A stretch of 64,000 bases of DNA from Afipia sp. Its GTDB lineage: Bacteria > Pseudomonadota > Alphaproteobacteria > Rhizobiales > Xanthobacteraceae. Shown here one piece after another: positions 55,153-64,000 of this stretch (the stretch's first letter is position 1; the number at the start of each line of letters is the position of its first letter). The translations under genes were made by a program, and so were the position numbers. The notes below the pieces were generated by a model. It did not search any database, was not told the origin of the DNA, and was given only the letters and a program-made list of their open reading frames with translations. The stretch lies in contig JAFKER010000009.1 of the NCBI GenBank assembly GCA_017308595.1, positions 186,001 to 250,000 of the forward strand, written 5' to 3'.

Positions 55153-58100
55153 TCATGCGAGCGCTGATTTCAGCTCTGCGTCCAGCGCGGAGGCTGGAAT
55201 TTCCATCAACGCTGCGGTTTCTGTCCACAACAGCGCACAGCGCACGGCGCGACTTGGATAAAGCCGCTGCAGCACATCGCGATATAGCGCGAGTTGGCGC
55301 ACATAGGCCTGCGGGGCATCGACCGCTGCGGCCGGCGGCGCGTGATTGGTCTTGTAGTCGACGATCAGCACCTCATCCGGCGTTACCACCAGCCGGTCGA
55401 TCTGGCCCGACACGAGTGCAGGTTGGCGGCTTTGCCGCATCACGCGTCCTGCGATCGAAACTTCAGCCCGGCTGCCTTGAGCGAACAGAGGCGCAAAAGC
55501 AGGAGTCGAGATCAGCGCGATCACTTGCTTTGCCAGCGCCGCGCATTCGTCCTCGGAGAACAGCGGTTGCGCATTGCGCCGCAGGAAGTCTCGTGCGGCA
55601 ATCTCACGCCTTTCATCTGCAATGTCAGGAAGTGATTGCAACAGCCGATGAATCAGCGTTCCGCGCTTTCGGGCGCGCTCGCGCGCTGTGCGGGCCTCGT
55701 CGGTGACGGCAGCGGAATCTTCGGAGCTGTTTTGCGGGGAGTCCGATGGCCGCAGCAGAACGTCCGCGGGGTCCTCCTTCGGCGCCGATGTCTTGAGCCA
55801 GTTCGGCAAATCCGTTGCGGCGTCCGCATGTTTTTCGGCAAAAGCAGGTGCCGGCGGTTCGACATCGCCGCTGCGAGAAAAGCGTCTGACCGGACCGTGG
55901 GGTGTTTCGATCATGTCGCTTTGAAGCCCTGATGCGTCGAGCCCCTTCTCGATCAGGGTGTACCAGGAGAGCGCCGAGCTTGCCTTGCGGGGCTGAACGC
56001 CGCCGACAATGAGCCGATCCGCCGCGCGGGTCATCGCCACGTAGAGCAGCCGGCGATATTCATCCTCGGTGTCTTCCTTCATCGTGTTGCGAGCTGTCGC
56101 GACAGGCGCGAGGTCATCATCCTTTTTGCCCGCCCACAAGACGATGCCCGGCGCGCCCGGCGCAGCATTGCCGTGCGGGGGCATGCGGATCAGGTTGACG
56201 CGGTGCGAGTCCACCGGTGAGGTCGTGGTGTCGATGAGAAAGACCACCGACGCCTCGAGTCCCTTGGCGCCATGCACGGTCATGACGCGCACTTCGTCGC
56301 GCGCGATTTCCATGTCGCGCTTCACTTCAGTGTCGGCTGCGCGCAGCCACGCCATGAAGCCTTGCAATGACGCAGGCGCCTTCTGTTCGTAACTCAATGC
56401 AAGTTCGAGAAACTCGTCGATGGCGTCATTGGCCTCAAGACCAAGCCGCGCAAGAATGCGCGCTCGCCCGCCATCGCCGCCGAGCAACCAGGCAAAGAAT
56501 GAAAACGGCGTTTCCCGCGCAAATCGCCGCTCGTACCGCTCCAGTTGGTCGAGCGCTGCGGCGAGCTTGCCATTTCCTTGCGCGTGTTCGGCCAGCGCGC
56601 TGCGCAACGTACCTGTGCGCGCGGGTGCGAGAATCAAAAGGTCATCGTCGTCGAGGTCGAACAGGGGGCTTTTCAGGGCGACCGCGAGTGCAAGATCATC
56701 GCGCGGCAGCAGCAGCGCATCGGCAAGGTTCATCAGATCGATCACCGCGATGTGCTCGGTGAGCTTCAGCCGATCCGCGCCCGCAACGGGAACGCCGGCA
56801 TGTTTCAGGGCCTGAATAATGGCATCGAACGCCTTGCCGCGCCGCCGGACCAGAATGAGAACATCGCCAAAGCTGATCGGTCTTCGGTTGCCGGCGGATC
56901 CGGTCATCGTCCGTGCCGCGATCAGCGCGGTAATCTCGCTGCAGACGCGTTGCGACAGACGTACTTCGGGATCGGTCTCGGATACGGCATCGAGCGCCGC
57001 GGTCCAGCCCTTGCCGGTCTGCCGTTCGTTGGGTTTTTCAAGTTCCCAGAGGTCAACCAGCGCAGGTGCGGCGTCTCCGAGCGCGTCATGAACGGGATAA
57101 CCGTTCGAAATCGCGTGGATGCTTTTGAAGATCGAGGCCTCGCGGAATACATGATCCACGGACTGAAGAATGGCCCAGCCAGACCGGAACGAGTGCTTGA
57201 ACTCGACTGACTCGAACCTGAGCCGTGCATCCTCGAAGCGCGCCTTGATGTCACGGCGGCGGCTGTCGAATTCGCGCGGAGCCGCGCCCTGGAATGAAAA
57301 GATGGACTGCTTTTCGTCGCCCACGGCGAAGATCGTGCGTTTGAGGCCGTCGCGTGCGCCCGCACCGGAGGTGAATTCGGAAGTCAGACGGTCGATGATG
57401 TCCCATTGGTGAGGGCTGGTGTCCTGCGCCTCGTCGATCAGGACATGATCGATGCCGCGATCAAGCTTGAAATGCACCCATCCTGGCGAAACATTCGTCA
57501 GCATGTCATGGGTCTTGTCGATCAGGTCATCGTAATCGAGCAGGCCGCGTTCCAGTTTTTCGCGCCGGTAATGCGCCGCGACCGCGTTCGCAATGACCAA
57601 CAGGGCATGCGTGCGATCGCGCTGGACGATGGCGCGGCGCTTCGTCAAAAGCACAGCAACGCGATCTTTCTCCCGTTCAAGGATCTGAACGAGGCCGGGG
57701 TGAGCATCGCGAATGGCTTTGGTGGTCAGCGACTTTCGCGGGGTGAACTTATCGGTCAGGAAAACAGAAAGATATTTATTGACCTGCTCGGTTCCGGTAA
57801 GCGCCATTGCGTCGCGCAGCCGGTTGGCGTGTTCGGCGTCAGTCTTGCTTCCCGTTAAGAGGGTCGCAGCAACCGACAGCCACTCACTGCGCGGCAGATT
57901 CGGGCCGTCGATCACTTCGCGCTCAACGTCCTCAATGCGGTCGCTGATGCCGATGCCAAGTGTCGCGGCCACTTGTACGATCGCGGCGTCAACAGTGCCC
58001 GCACGGTCAGACCATTTGATGAAATGATCCCGGCTCAGACACGCCTCGCGCACGACGTCCTTGAAGGTGGCATCGGCTGCGTTCGCCATGGCGATATCGA

Positions 58101-58650
58101 GCGCTTGCCCGGCCGGACTCGCGGGATTTGCTGAAGCCTCCAACAGGACGGCCAGGTTGGCCCGCTCCATCATGTCATTCTGGTCGCGGTCATCCAGCAC
58201 CGAGAAATGTGCCGGGACATTGGCCTCGAACGGGAATTGTTGCAGCAGCCGGGTGCAGAGTGCGTGAATGGTCTGCACCTTCAAGCCACCCGGCGTCTCC
58301 AGTGCGCTGGCGAACAGTTTGCGCGCGCGCATTCGCGTCGCGGCATTCGGCGCTGGCGCGCCGATGCTGCGGATTGCGGCATCGAGTTCGTCATCGGGTA
58401 TCCGCACCCAGCGGCCGAGCGTGGCGAAAACACGCTGCGACATGTTCGCGGCGGCAGCCTTGGTGAAGGTGATGCAGAGAATTTTCTCGGGCGGCACGCC
58501 GCTCAGCAGCAGCCGGATCACGCGGCTGACCAGCACATGGGTTTTGCCCGAACCGGCATTGGCCGCGACAAAGGCGGATACATCGGGGTCCGAGGCGCGA
58601 GTCTGCAGCGCGGTGACGGTGTCCGGAATGTTCTGGCGCGGCGTGCTCAT
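55153..58650 (-). CDS. addA: double-strand break repair helicase-nuclease AddA
   Basis: AddA, 1165 residues, UvrD-like helicase plus nuclease that processes DNA ends for RecA (RecBCD replacement). Walker A in FVAANAGSGKTHVLVSR, motif II DHVLIDEAQDTSPHQW, DEKQSIFSFQGA, MTVHGAKGLEASVVFLID, YVAMTRAADRLI; C-terminal nuclease motif VLIVDYKTNHA. Its ATG at 58650 overlaps the addB stop by 4 bp. Longer upstream frame rejected because of this overlap. Confidence 0.95.
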   Translation of the reverse strand: MSTPRQNIPDTVTALQTRASDPDVSAFVAANAGSGKTHVLVSRVIRLLLSGVPPEKILCITFTKAAAANMSQRVFATLGRWVRIPDDELDAAIRSIGAPAPNAATRMRARKLFASALETPGGLKVQTIHALCTRLLQQFPFEANVPAHFSVLDDRDQNDMMERANLAVLLEASANPASPAGQALDIAMANAADATFKDVVREACLSRDHFIKWSDRAGTVDAAIVQVAATLGIGISDRIEDVEREVIDGPNLPRSEWLSVAATLLTGSKTDAEHANRLRDAMALTGTEQVNKYLSVFLTDKFTPRKSLTTKAIRDAHPGLVQILEREKDRVAVLLTKRRAIVQRDRTHALLVIANAVAAHYRREKLERGLLDYDDLIDKTHDMLTNVSPGWVHFKLDRGIDHVLIDEAQDTSPHQWDIIDRLTSEFTSGAGARDGLKRTIFAVGDEKQSIFSFQGAAPREFDSRRRDIKARFEDARLRFESVEFKHSFRSGWAILQSVDHVFREASIFKSIHAISNGYPVHDALGDAAPALVDLWELEKPNERQTGKGWTAALDAVSETDPEVRLSQRVCSEITALIAARTMTGSAGNRRPISFGDVLILVRRRGKAFDAIIQALKHAGVPVAGADRLKLTEHIAVIDLMNLADALLLPRDDLALAVALKSPLFDLDDDDLLILAPARTGTLRSALAEHAQGNGKLAAALDQLERYERRFARETPFSFFAWLLGGDGGRARILARLGLEANDAIDEFLELALSYEQKAPASLQGFMAWLRAADTEVKRDMEIARDEVRVMTVHGAKGLEASVVFLIDTTTSPVDSHRVNLIRMPPHGNAAPGAPGIVLWAGKKDDDLAPVATARNTMKEDTEDEYRRLLYVAMTRAADRLIVGGVQPRKASSALSWYTLIEKGLDASGLQSDMIETPHGPVRRFSRSGDVEPPAPAFAEKHADAATDLPNWLKTSAPKEDPADVLLRPSDSPQNSSEDSAAVTDEARTARERARKRGTLIHRLLQSLPDIADERREIAARDFLRRNAQPLFSEDECAALAKQVIALISTPAFAPLFAQGSRAEVSIAGRVMRQSRQPALVSGQIDRLVVTPDEVLIVDYKTNHAPPAAAVDAPQAYVRQLALYRDVLQRLYPSRAVRCALLWTETAALMEIPASALDAELKSALA

Positions 58651-61600
58651 TCGTCGCCTCCGCTTGTTCCTGAGGCGGACCATTCCTTGATCCGCGCGAG
58701 ATCGTCGTAGGTGCCGTAACGATTGGACCACATGGTCAACACGACCGAGCTGTAAGGCTCGCTCTTATTCCTGTAACGCCGCACAAGAGCGGTCAGTTCA
58801 CGCAGCGCGTCGTCCGCGGCATCGTCCGGGAGTTGATCAGGATCGCTGCGATTGGCTTTCAGTTCCAGCACGCGTTCGTCCCCGGCGGGATTGTTGCCGC
58901 TGAGTTTGACATAGACCAGCTGGCTCACCGATCCCCCGGCGGGAATATCGCGAAAGCCGCCACTACGCAGGATCGCCGCTTCCAGTGTAAGTTGAGGCGA
59001 CAGGCCGAGATAAACCTGCTTGCCGCTCGGCGGATTGCCGGTCTTGTAATCGAGCAGGGCGAATGTCTCGTTGCCGAGATGTTCGATACGATCGGCGCGC
59101 GCCGAGAGGGTGAAGACGTGGCCATCCTCCACGGGAATCGTGATCCTGCCGCTGGTTTCGGCGTCGACACGGCTCACTGCATGCCGCCGTTCGTGTTCCC
59201 ATCCCGCAAACCAGTTGGCGATGCGCAGAAATCGCGGCCACCAGAGTGCGCGTGCTTCAGGGCGATCCATCAGCGGCGCGAAATGCGTGCTCCCAATTTC
59301 GCGCAGCGCACCAGCCACATCGTCCGGCAATTCGGTTGCGAACCGCGCGGTGAATTCTCCCAGCGCCTCATGGATGGCCGATCCGCGATCCGCCGCCGTC
59401 AGCGGCATGTCCACCGGATCGAGCGGAGCCAGCTTCAGAATCCGCTTCGCATAGATGGTGTAGGGATCGCGGAGCCAGTGCTCGATTTCAGTGACAGACA
59501 TGCTCAGAGGACGAAGTTCGACGTCCGGCTTCGGCTCGGGACGCTCCACTGGAACAACGCGGTGGGGCCGGTCGAGTTCGTTGGCGTAGCGAACGTAAAT
59601 ATCGCCTCTCTCCTTGATACGCGACCAGAGGTCTTTTCCCGCGACTGCTTCAATGCGGTGCAGGAAGCGCGATGCGACGGCGGGGGCACCGCCGACTTTG
59701 GCGGCACGCGTAAGGATCACTTCTTTCGTGCCGAGCAATTGCACGAAGTCGTGCGCGGACAGGCCGATTCGCCTTTCGGGGAGGTCAAGGCCGAGTTGAT
59801 GCCGCATCGGACGGCTGAGCCAGGGATCGACGCGCGGTGCGGGCGGCCAGACACCTTCGACAAGTCCGCCCAGGATCACGCGGTCGCAATCCGTCAAGCG
59901 GGCTTCGAGTGGACCATAGATGCGAAGCGACGCCGTCGATTGCGGACGGCGCACGATACGGTCGCCGAAGGTTGTCTCGAAGACGTCTGGATAATCGCCA
60001 AGCGTGAGGTTCAGGCCGCTTGCCGCCGGTTTGCTATCCTCCGGTGACGGATCGACGGTCTGAAACAGATCGTCGAAGGCTTTCGACAACGCGCCGCCAT
60101 CGGCATCTTCGAAGGCAAGATACACGCCTTTGTCGTCAGTCGTCAGAGTTTTGAGCATGTCGTAATGACGTGCGGCAAACTCCATCAGGTCATGTGGCTT
60201 GCCCCGCCGCAGATCCTCCAGCGGCTTGAGGGCCGCGGTCAGGTTGGCGATGAGCGCCTGCACGTCATCGAGATCTGCGTCCTCCAGTTGCGCGCGCGGC
60301 TCAGAATGATGAATCGCGGAAGGCTCCTTGCGCCGGAGCCTACCGAGTTCGTCTCGGAAGCGCGCGAAGTCCTGCGCCAGACCTGTGCTTCCCGCCGCAG
60401 GCCGCGGGCCGCGCATCACGGCCAGTTCGAGATCGCCAACGGTTTTTGCGAGTGCACCTTGCGCCTGGCCAAGCCGCAATAGCGGATGTTTCAGCAGCGC
60501 CAGCAGTGCGGGCGGCGCCAGTTCGTCTGCGACGGTTTGTGCGGCAAGCCGCGCGAAAATGCCAGCCGGCGTATCCATCAGGGAATCGCCACCAGAATCG
60601 TCGAAGGCGAGATCCCATCGGCCAAGCGACGCCATGACACGACGCGCCAGTGCACGATCCGGCGTCACAAGCGCCGCAGTCCGGTTGAGTTCGCGCGCCT
60701 CGCGCATCGCAACGGCAATGGCGAGGGCTTCCATTTCCGGATTGACGGCTTCAACCAAAGTGAGATTATCCGTCGCGGATGCAATACGTTGAGCGACGGT
60801 CTTATCGGCCAGTTGCGTATGCCACTTCTCGCTCGATGTCGCGGGCCGCATCGCCTCGGACATCAGGACCTCGCGGCCATGCGGTGCGGGCGCAGCGAGC
60901 GGCTCGACGTCTTTGCGCTTGATGCCGAACTGTGTGAGCAGCCCATGAAGCGCGAATTGCGGATGGCTCCATGCGGCGGGTGTTGCAGCGAGATCTCCGG
61001 CGGCAATCGCGCCGCCGATGGAGTTCCACGCTCCGTCATCGAGATTGGTGTCGAGGCCCGGCAATACGACGGCGCCCTGCGGAAGCTGCGCAATCGCATG
61101 GAGGAATTTCGCGGTGGCGGGCATCGAGCCGGTCGAGCCCGCTGCAATTACGGGACCTTTCTGACGGGCCTTCAGACGGCTCGCTTCCATCGCAATGAGC
61201 AGGTCACGCCGGGCGGCCGGCTCCATGCGATCGATCTGTACCAGATGGGCAGGCCAGTTCTCCTTGGCGATCTTCAGGAAGGCGAGCGTATGCTGCCAGT
61301 AGATATCGAGGTCGTCCGGCACGATGCCATCAAGCGCGTCCCAGCCCACACCGCGCGTGACCATGTCGTCCATCAATCGCGCAAGATCCCCCGCCAGCGC
61401 CAGTGTTGATGCGGGGCTGCCGACCACGAGAGACGCCGGTTGCCGCTTGGCCCAGGCGGCGACAAGCTGTGCCAGCGTCAGCCGCCGTGCGAGGTCCTCC
61501 AGCTTCGGAGGGAGCAGGGAGGCTTCGGGGCCTCCGAGTTGTCCGTCATCGGAAAATTCCAGTTCGTCTTCGTCGACGCTGCCGAGTGCGACGATGCGCG

Positions 61601-61808
61601 GGAGCATCACGGCATCGCTTTGCAAGACGTCGAGAAACACCTCACGCGCCATGCGGCCAGCACGGCGCGTGGGCAAATAAAGCGTGGCGTCGGCCAGCCG
61701 CTCGGGATGCGCACGCGCGTCAAATCCCGCGACCAGCCTGCCATCGACAAGCGCCGAGATCACCGTATGAAGAAACGGCGCAGAAGGTGGGACGTTGAAA
61801 ACGCGCAT
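58647..61808 (-). CDS. addB: double-strand break repair protein AddB
   Basis: AddB, 1053 residues, partner of AddA. N-terminal region (ADATLYLPTRRAGRMAREVF) is the alphaproteobacterial AddB type, without an obvious Walker A motif. C-terminal RecB-like nuclease motif FALLDYKTGNPPSG with the upstream RADRIEHL. Acts in end resection and Chi-like recognition. Coupled to addA. Confidence 0.94.
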   Translation of the reverse strand: MRVFNVPPSAPFLHTVISALVDGRLVAGFDARAHPERLADATLYLPTRRAGRMAREVFLDVLQSDAVMLPRIVALGSVDEDELEFSDDGQLGGPEASLLPPKLEDLARRLTLAQLVAAWAKRQPASLVVGSPASTLALAGDLARLMDDMVTRGVGWDALDGIVPDDLDIYWQHTLAFLKIAKENWPAHLVQIDRMEPAARRDLLIAMEASRLKARQKGPVIAAGSTGSMPATAKFLHAIAQLPQGAVVLPGLDTNLDDGAWNSIGGAIAAGDLAATPAAWSHPQFALHGLLTQFGIKRKDVEPLAAPAPHGREVLMSEAMRPATSSEKWHTQLADKTVAQRIASATDNLTLVEAVNPEMEALAIAVAMREARELNRTAALVTPDRALARRVMASLGRWDLAFDDSGGDSLMDTPAGIFARLAAQTVADELAPPALLALLKHPLLRLGQAQGALAKTVGDLELAVMRGPRPAAGSTGLAQDFARFRDELGRLRRKEPSAIHHSEPRAQLEDADLDDVQALIANLTAALKPLEDLRRGKPHDLMEFAARHYDMLKTLTTDDKGVYLAFEDADGGALSKAFDDLFQTVDPSPEDSKPAASGLNLTLGDYPDVFETTFGDRIVRRPQSTASLRIYGPLEARLTDCDRVILGGLVEGVWPPAPRVDPWLSRPMRHQLGLDLPERRIGLSAHDFVQLLGTKEVILTRAAKVGGAPAVASRFLHRIEAVAGKDLWSRIKERGDIYVRYANELDRPHRVVPVERPEPKPDVELRPLSMSVTEIEHWLRDPYTIYAKRILKLAPLDPVDMPLTAADRGSAIHEALGEFTARFATELPDDVAGALREIGSTHFAPLMDRPEARALWWPRFLRIANWFAGWEHERRHAVSRVDAETSGRITIPVEDGHVFTLSARADRIEHLGNETFALLDYKTGNPPSGKQVYLGLSPQLTLEAAILRSGGFRDIPAGGSVSQLVYVKLSGNNPAGDERVLELKANRSDPDQLPDDAADDALRELTALVRRYRNKSEPYSSVVLTMWSNRYGTYDDLARIKEWSASGTSGGDE

Positions 61809-61882
61809 GAAAAATCCGATTCGGGATCGGCATCATGGCATGTGGGATCAGGCGAGGGGAGTCTGGCGGGTGGAAGGTGTTT

Positions 61883-62605
61883 TTACGCCGCGCTGGCGAG
61901 CAGGGCGTTTTCCGCAGCAGTTACGGCATCGGGCGTGCCGACATGCATCCACGTCCCGTCGAGCCGCAATCCGAACAACCGTTCCTGCTCGTTGGCAGCG
62001 TCGAACATTTTCGTCAGGGAGAATTCTCCCGCCGGTGCATTCCTGAAAACAGCGGGCGAGATGATGGCCGCCCCGGCATAGACAAACGGCACCACCTGAT
62101 GCTCCTTGCGCTTGCGCAGCGCGCCGTCCGTCAGCATCGCGTAGTCACCCGCACCTGCGTATCCGATGCTGTTTGCGGTCGGTGCCATCAGCAGCAGGAT
62201 GTCCATGCGCTCGGGATCGAACGCATCAGCAAGGCGGAGCAGGTTTGGATGCACGCCGTCGATCCACATCGTATCGGCGTTCAGGTGATAGAATGGCGCG
62301 TCGCCGAGCAGTGGAAGCGCCTTCACCACGCCGCCGCCGGTGCCGAGCACCATATCGCGTTCGTCTGAGATCACGACACGGGGCGCCTGCCGCGTCTTGA
62401 CGTGCTGCACGATCTGGTCGGGCAGGTAATGCACATTGACCACAGCGGTGGCTACGTCGGCTTCGGCCAACCGGTCGAGAACGTGATCCAGCAGCGGCTT
62501 GCCCGCGACAGGAACCATCGGCTTCGGCATCTTGTCCGTCAGCGGCCGCATGCGCGTGCCGAGACCGGCGGCGAGAACCATGGCTGAAGCGGGTTTGGTG
62601 GGCAT
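61883..62605 (-). CDS. murU: MurNAc-1-phosphate uridylyltransferase (MurU-like nucleotidyltransferase)
   Basis: A 240-residue NDP-sugar pyrophosphorylase-fold protein: AMVLAAGLGTRMRPLTDKMPKPMVPVAGKPLLDHV (nucleotide-binding signature, in two blocks), VLGTGGGVVKALPLL, and FYHLNADTMW with the metal Asp. Its likely job is UDP-MurNAc formation in cell-wall recycling, as the next upstream gene but one is an AmgK-like kinase. The MurU name is inferred from this context. It precedes addB by 74 bp. Confidence 0.8.
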   Translation of the reverse strand: MPTKPASAMVLAAGLGTRMRPLTDKMPKPMVPVAGKPLLDHVLDRLAEADVATAVVNVHYLPDQIVQHVKTRQAPRVVISDERDMVLGTGGGVVKALPLLGDAPFYHLNADTMWIDGVHPNLLRLADAFDPERMDILLLMAPTANSIGYAGAGDYAMLTDGALRKRKEHQVVPFVYAGAAIISPAVFRNAPAGEFSLTKMFDAANEQERLFGLRLDGTWMHVGTPDAVTAAENALLASAA

Positions 62606-62773
62606 TGCGGTTCTGTCTCAAAAGGCGGCGGCGCAACAGGTGCGTACTCGCGGTAACGGCCGGATACCCTGTATAGCATCCGAATCGGCGCGGCGCGCCT
62701 TACACTTGAGCCTGTAATTACACTTTGTGACAGCGATGCGACCCAGTCCGCGATGTGACCCGGTGACGCGCTG

Positions 62774-63097
62774 TCAGACTTCCACAACCTGTGAACTGCT
62801 GGTCCGGCGGGAAGGTTTCTTCTTCGCTTCGGGTTTCAAAAAGCCTGCGCCGATCTGTTCGCCGTTGACCCAGGCGAGTTCGCAACGGCGATAGGCAAGG
62901 CCGGTCGAGGACAGCAGAAGAAAGAATTCCTTGAGGTTCAGGCCTTCGACCGACCCCTCCACGGTCAACTTCGCGCCGGTCTCGGAAATATCCTCGACCA
63001 GACAATTGCGCCGCCATGTTCCATCGATGCCCATCAGGTGAGCCGCAAAGCCGCGCTCGAAAACCACACGGTCGCCCGCACGCCGTTCCGATGCCAT
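62774..63097 (-). CDS. PilZ-domain protein (c-di-GMP binding)
   Basis: A 107-residue protein that is just a PilZ domain: N-terminal RRAGDR (the RxxxR part), then VEDISETGAKLTVEGSV (the DxSxxG part), both needed for c-di-GMP binding. Ends with a basic tail. It sits between the AmgK- and MurU-like genes with gaps over 130 bp on both sides, so it may be transcribed on its own. Confidence 0.85.
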   Translation of the reverse strand: MASERRAGDRVVFERGFAAHLMGIDGTWRRNCLVEDISETGAKLTVEGSVEGLNLKEFFLLLSSTGLAYRRCELAWVNGEQIGAGFLKPEAKKKPSRRTSSSQVVEV

Positions 63098-63234
63098 GAG
63101 ATGTCACTCCGCTCGCAATTTCCGATCGTGGTGGATGCGGCGCCAGAGGCTGCGCTGCACGGTCGTCGGGACCCAAAATATGGGAGTGCTGGCTAACAAC
63201 CGGTAAAAGTAACGCCGTCAAATGGCGGCTTTGG

Positions 63235-64000
63235 TCAGCTCACCGGCGGGGGGACATGGGCACCACACCATTCACGGAAGATTTCCAGCGATGGATGGGC
63301 CAGGGCGCGGTTGAGGTACGTCCACACCCGTGGCTGATGTCGCAGGTATTGCGGCTTGCCATCGCGGCGGTTGAGACGGGCAAAAGTGCCGAGCAGCCGG
63401 GTGTTTCGCTGCGCCGACATGATCGCGTACTGTTGTGCAAAGGCTGCGGGATCGAAGGCGGGATCGGCCCTGCGCCGCTCCTTCACATAGCGGGTCAGCA
63501 TCGCGATCTCGAGGCTTTCAGGCACGTCGATCCGGGCGTCCTGCAGCAGCGACACCAGATCGTAGGCGGCGGGGCCCATCACCGCGTCCTGAAAATCCAG
63601 CAGGCCGACGCGCTGGATACTTTCTCGCTGCGCCAGCCAGATCAGGTTGGGCGAGTGAAAGTCGCGCAGCATCCAGGTCTTCGGCGCATCTGCGAGCTTG
63701 GCGAGCAGATCGTTCCAGATCAGCAGGAAGTCGGCCTGCATGTTGCTGGTCAGGGTCACGCCCTTGTCCGGCAGGTACCATTCCTGCATCAACCCGACCT
63801 CGATCATCATTGCCTCGTTGTCGAACGGCGGCACCGTGTAGTCGAGATGCGGTGCGAGCGGCAGCACATCGGGCAACGGCTCCCGATGGAATGCAGCCAG
63901 CATGTCCACCGCGGCCTGATAGCGATCGGTGATCGGTTTGGGCGGATCGCCGGTGATGAAAGCCTCGCGGCCGAAATCCTCGGTGATAAGGAAACCTTCA
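63235..64000 (-). CDS. amgK: AmgK-like sugar kinase / aminoglycoside-phosphotransferase fold (5' end outside window)
   Basis: The C-terminal 255 residues or so of a phosphotransferase-fold kinase. The Brenner motif MLRDFHSPNLIWL and the metal-binding VGLLDFQDAVMGPAAYDLVSLLQDARID are clear; the frame continues past the window edge (EGFLITEDFG before GDPPKPITDRYQ). Its place next to a MurU-like gene suggests the cell-wall kinase AmgK (MurNAc/GlcNAc anomeric kinase). The name is contextual. Confidence 0.82.
   Translation of the reverse strand, partial: EGFLITEDFGREAFITGDPPKPITDRYQAAVDMLAAFHREPLPDVLPLAPHLDYTVPPFDNEAMMIEVGLMQEWYLPDKGVTLTSNMQADFLLIWNDLLAKLADAPKTWMLRDFHSPNLIWLAQRESIQRVGLLDFQDAVMGPAAYDLVSLLQDARIDVPESLEIAMLTRYVKERRRADPAFDPAAFAQQYAIMSAQRNTRLLGTFARLNRRDGKPQYLRHQPRVWTYLNRALAHPSLEIFREWCGAHVPPPVS

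Overview
This window is chromosomal DNA from a GC-rich alphaproteobacterium of the order Hyphomicrobiales, most likely family Nitrobacteraceae (the Bradyrhizobium / Rhodopseudomonas / Afipia / Nitrobacter group). I base this on gene order (ffh-rpsP-rimM-trmD-rplS near leuC, leuD and leuB; trpF-trpB-trpA-accD-folC; addB-addA-trxA), a MatB that reads like the Rhodopseudomonas palustris enzyme, and small secreted families typical of that group. The genus is not resolved. No rRNA, tRNA, CRISPR array, prophage or insertion sequence was seen. Both ends cut through genes (an OmpA-family protein at base 1, a sugar kinase at base 64000).

Layout. 1-9.3 kb: OmpA-family protein with a long Pro/Ala region, an FMN-binding stress protein, a MAPEG protein, then a four-gene minus-strand cluster (stand-alone globin sensor, cytosolic PAS chemoreceptor, cytochrome c, FkbM methyltransferase). 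The cluster is divergent from an Fnr-type regulator, with a perfect FNR/FixK box between them; a class III cyclase follows. 9.3-13 kb: succinate dehydrogenase sdhCDAB. 13-27 kb: TauE/SafE permease, malonyl-CoA synthetase, SDR, fasciclin protein, a cytochrome b / molybdoprotein pair, an RND efflux pair, an MFS transporter and leuB. 27-37 kb: two tandem related membrane proteins of unknown role, asd, carbonic anhydrase, a CitE-like lyase, leuD, several small secreted proteins and leuC. 37-46 kb: the translation/secretion operon ffh-rpsP-rimM-trmD-rplS, an MBL hydrolase, two exported proteins, dapF and mtaB. 47-54.6 kb: sppA, ihfB, a LapA-domain protein, then trpF-trpB-trpA, accD, folC and a decayed phosphoesterase. 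54.6-64 kb: trxA, the AddAB recombination nuclease-helicase, and a MurU/AmgK-like cell-wall recycling pair with a PilZ gene between them.

The most unusual structure is not a gene. Two intergenic regions (37135-37298 and 44528-44693) each hold two inverted hairpins of 76-77 bp, mirrored around a 12-13 bp AT-rich spacer. All four share one plan: a 10-bp outer stem, a 3-nt A/T bulge always on the spacer side, a 15-16-bp inner stem and a GC-rich loop of about 21 nt. Stem sequences differ between copies while pairing is kept, so the structure rather than the sequence appears conserved. I do not recognise this family. Several ordinary dispersed palindromic repeats are also present and look different.

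How the genes work together: most encode core metabolism (TCA cycle, Leu, Trp, Lys/Thr/Met precursor and fatty-acid synthesis) and information processing. The accessory interest lies in the oxygen/redox sensing cluster at 4.2-7.9 kb and in the hairpin pairs.
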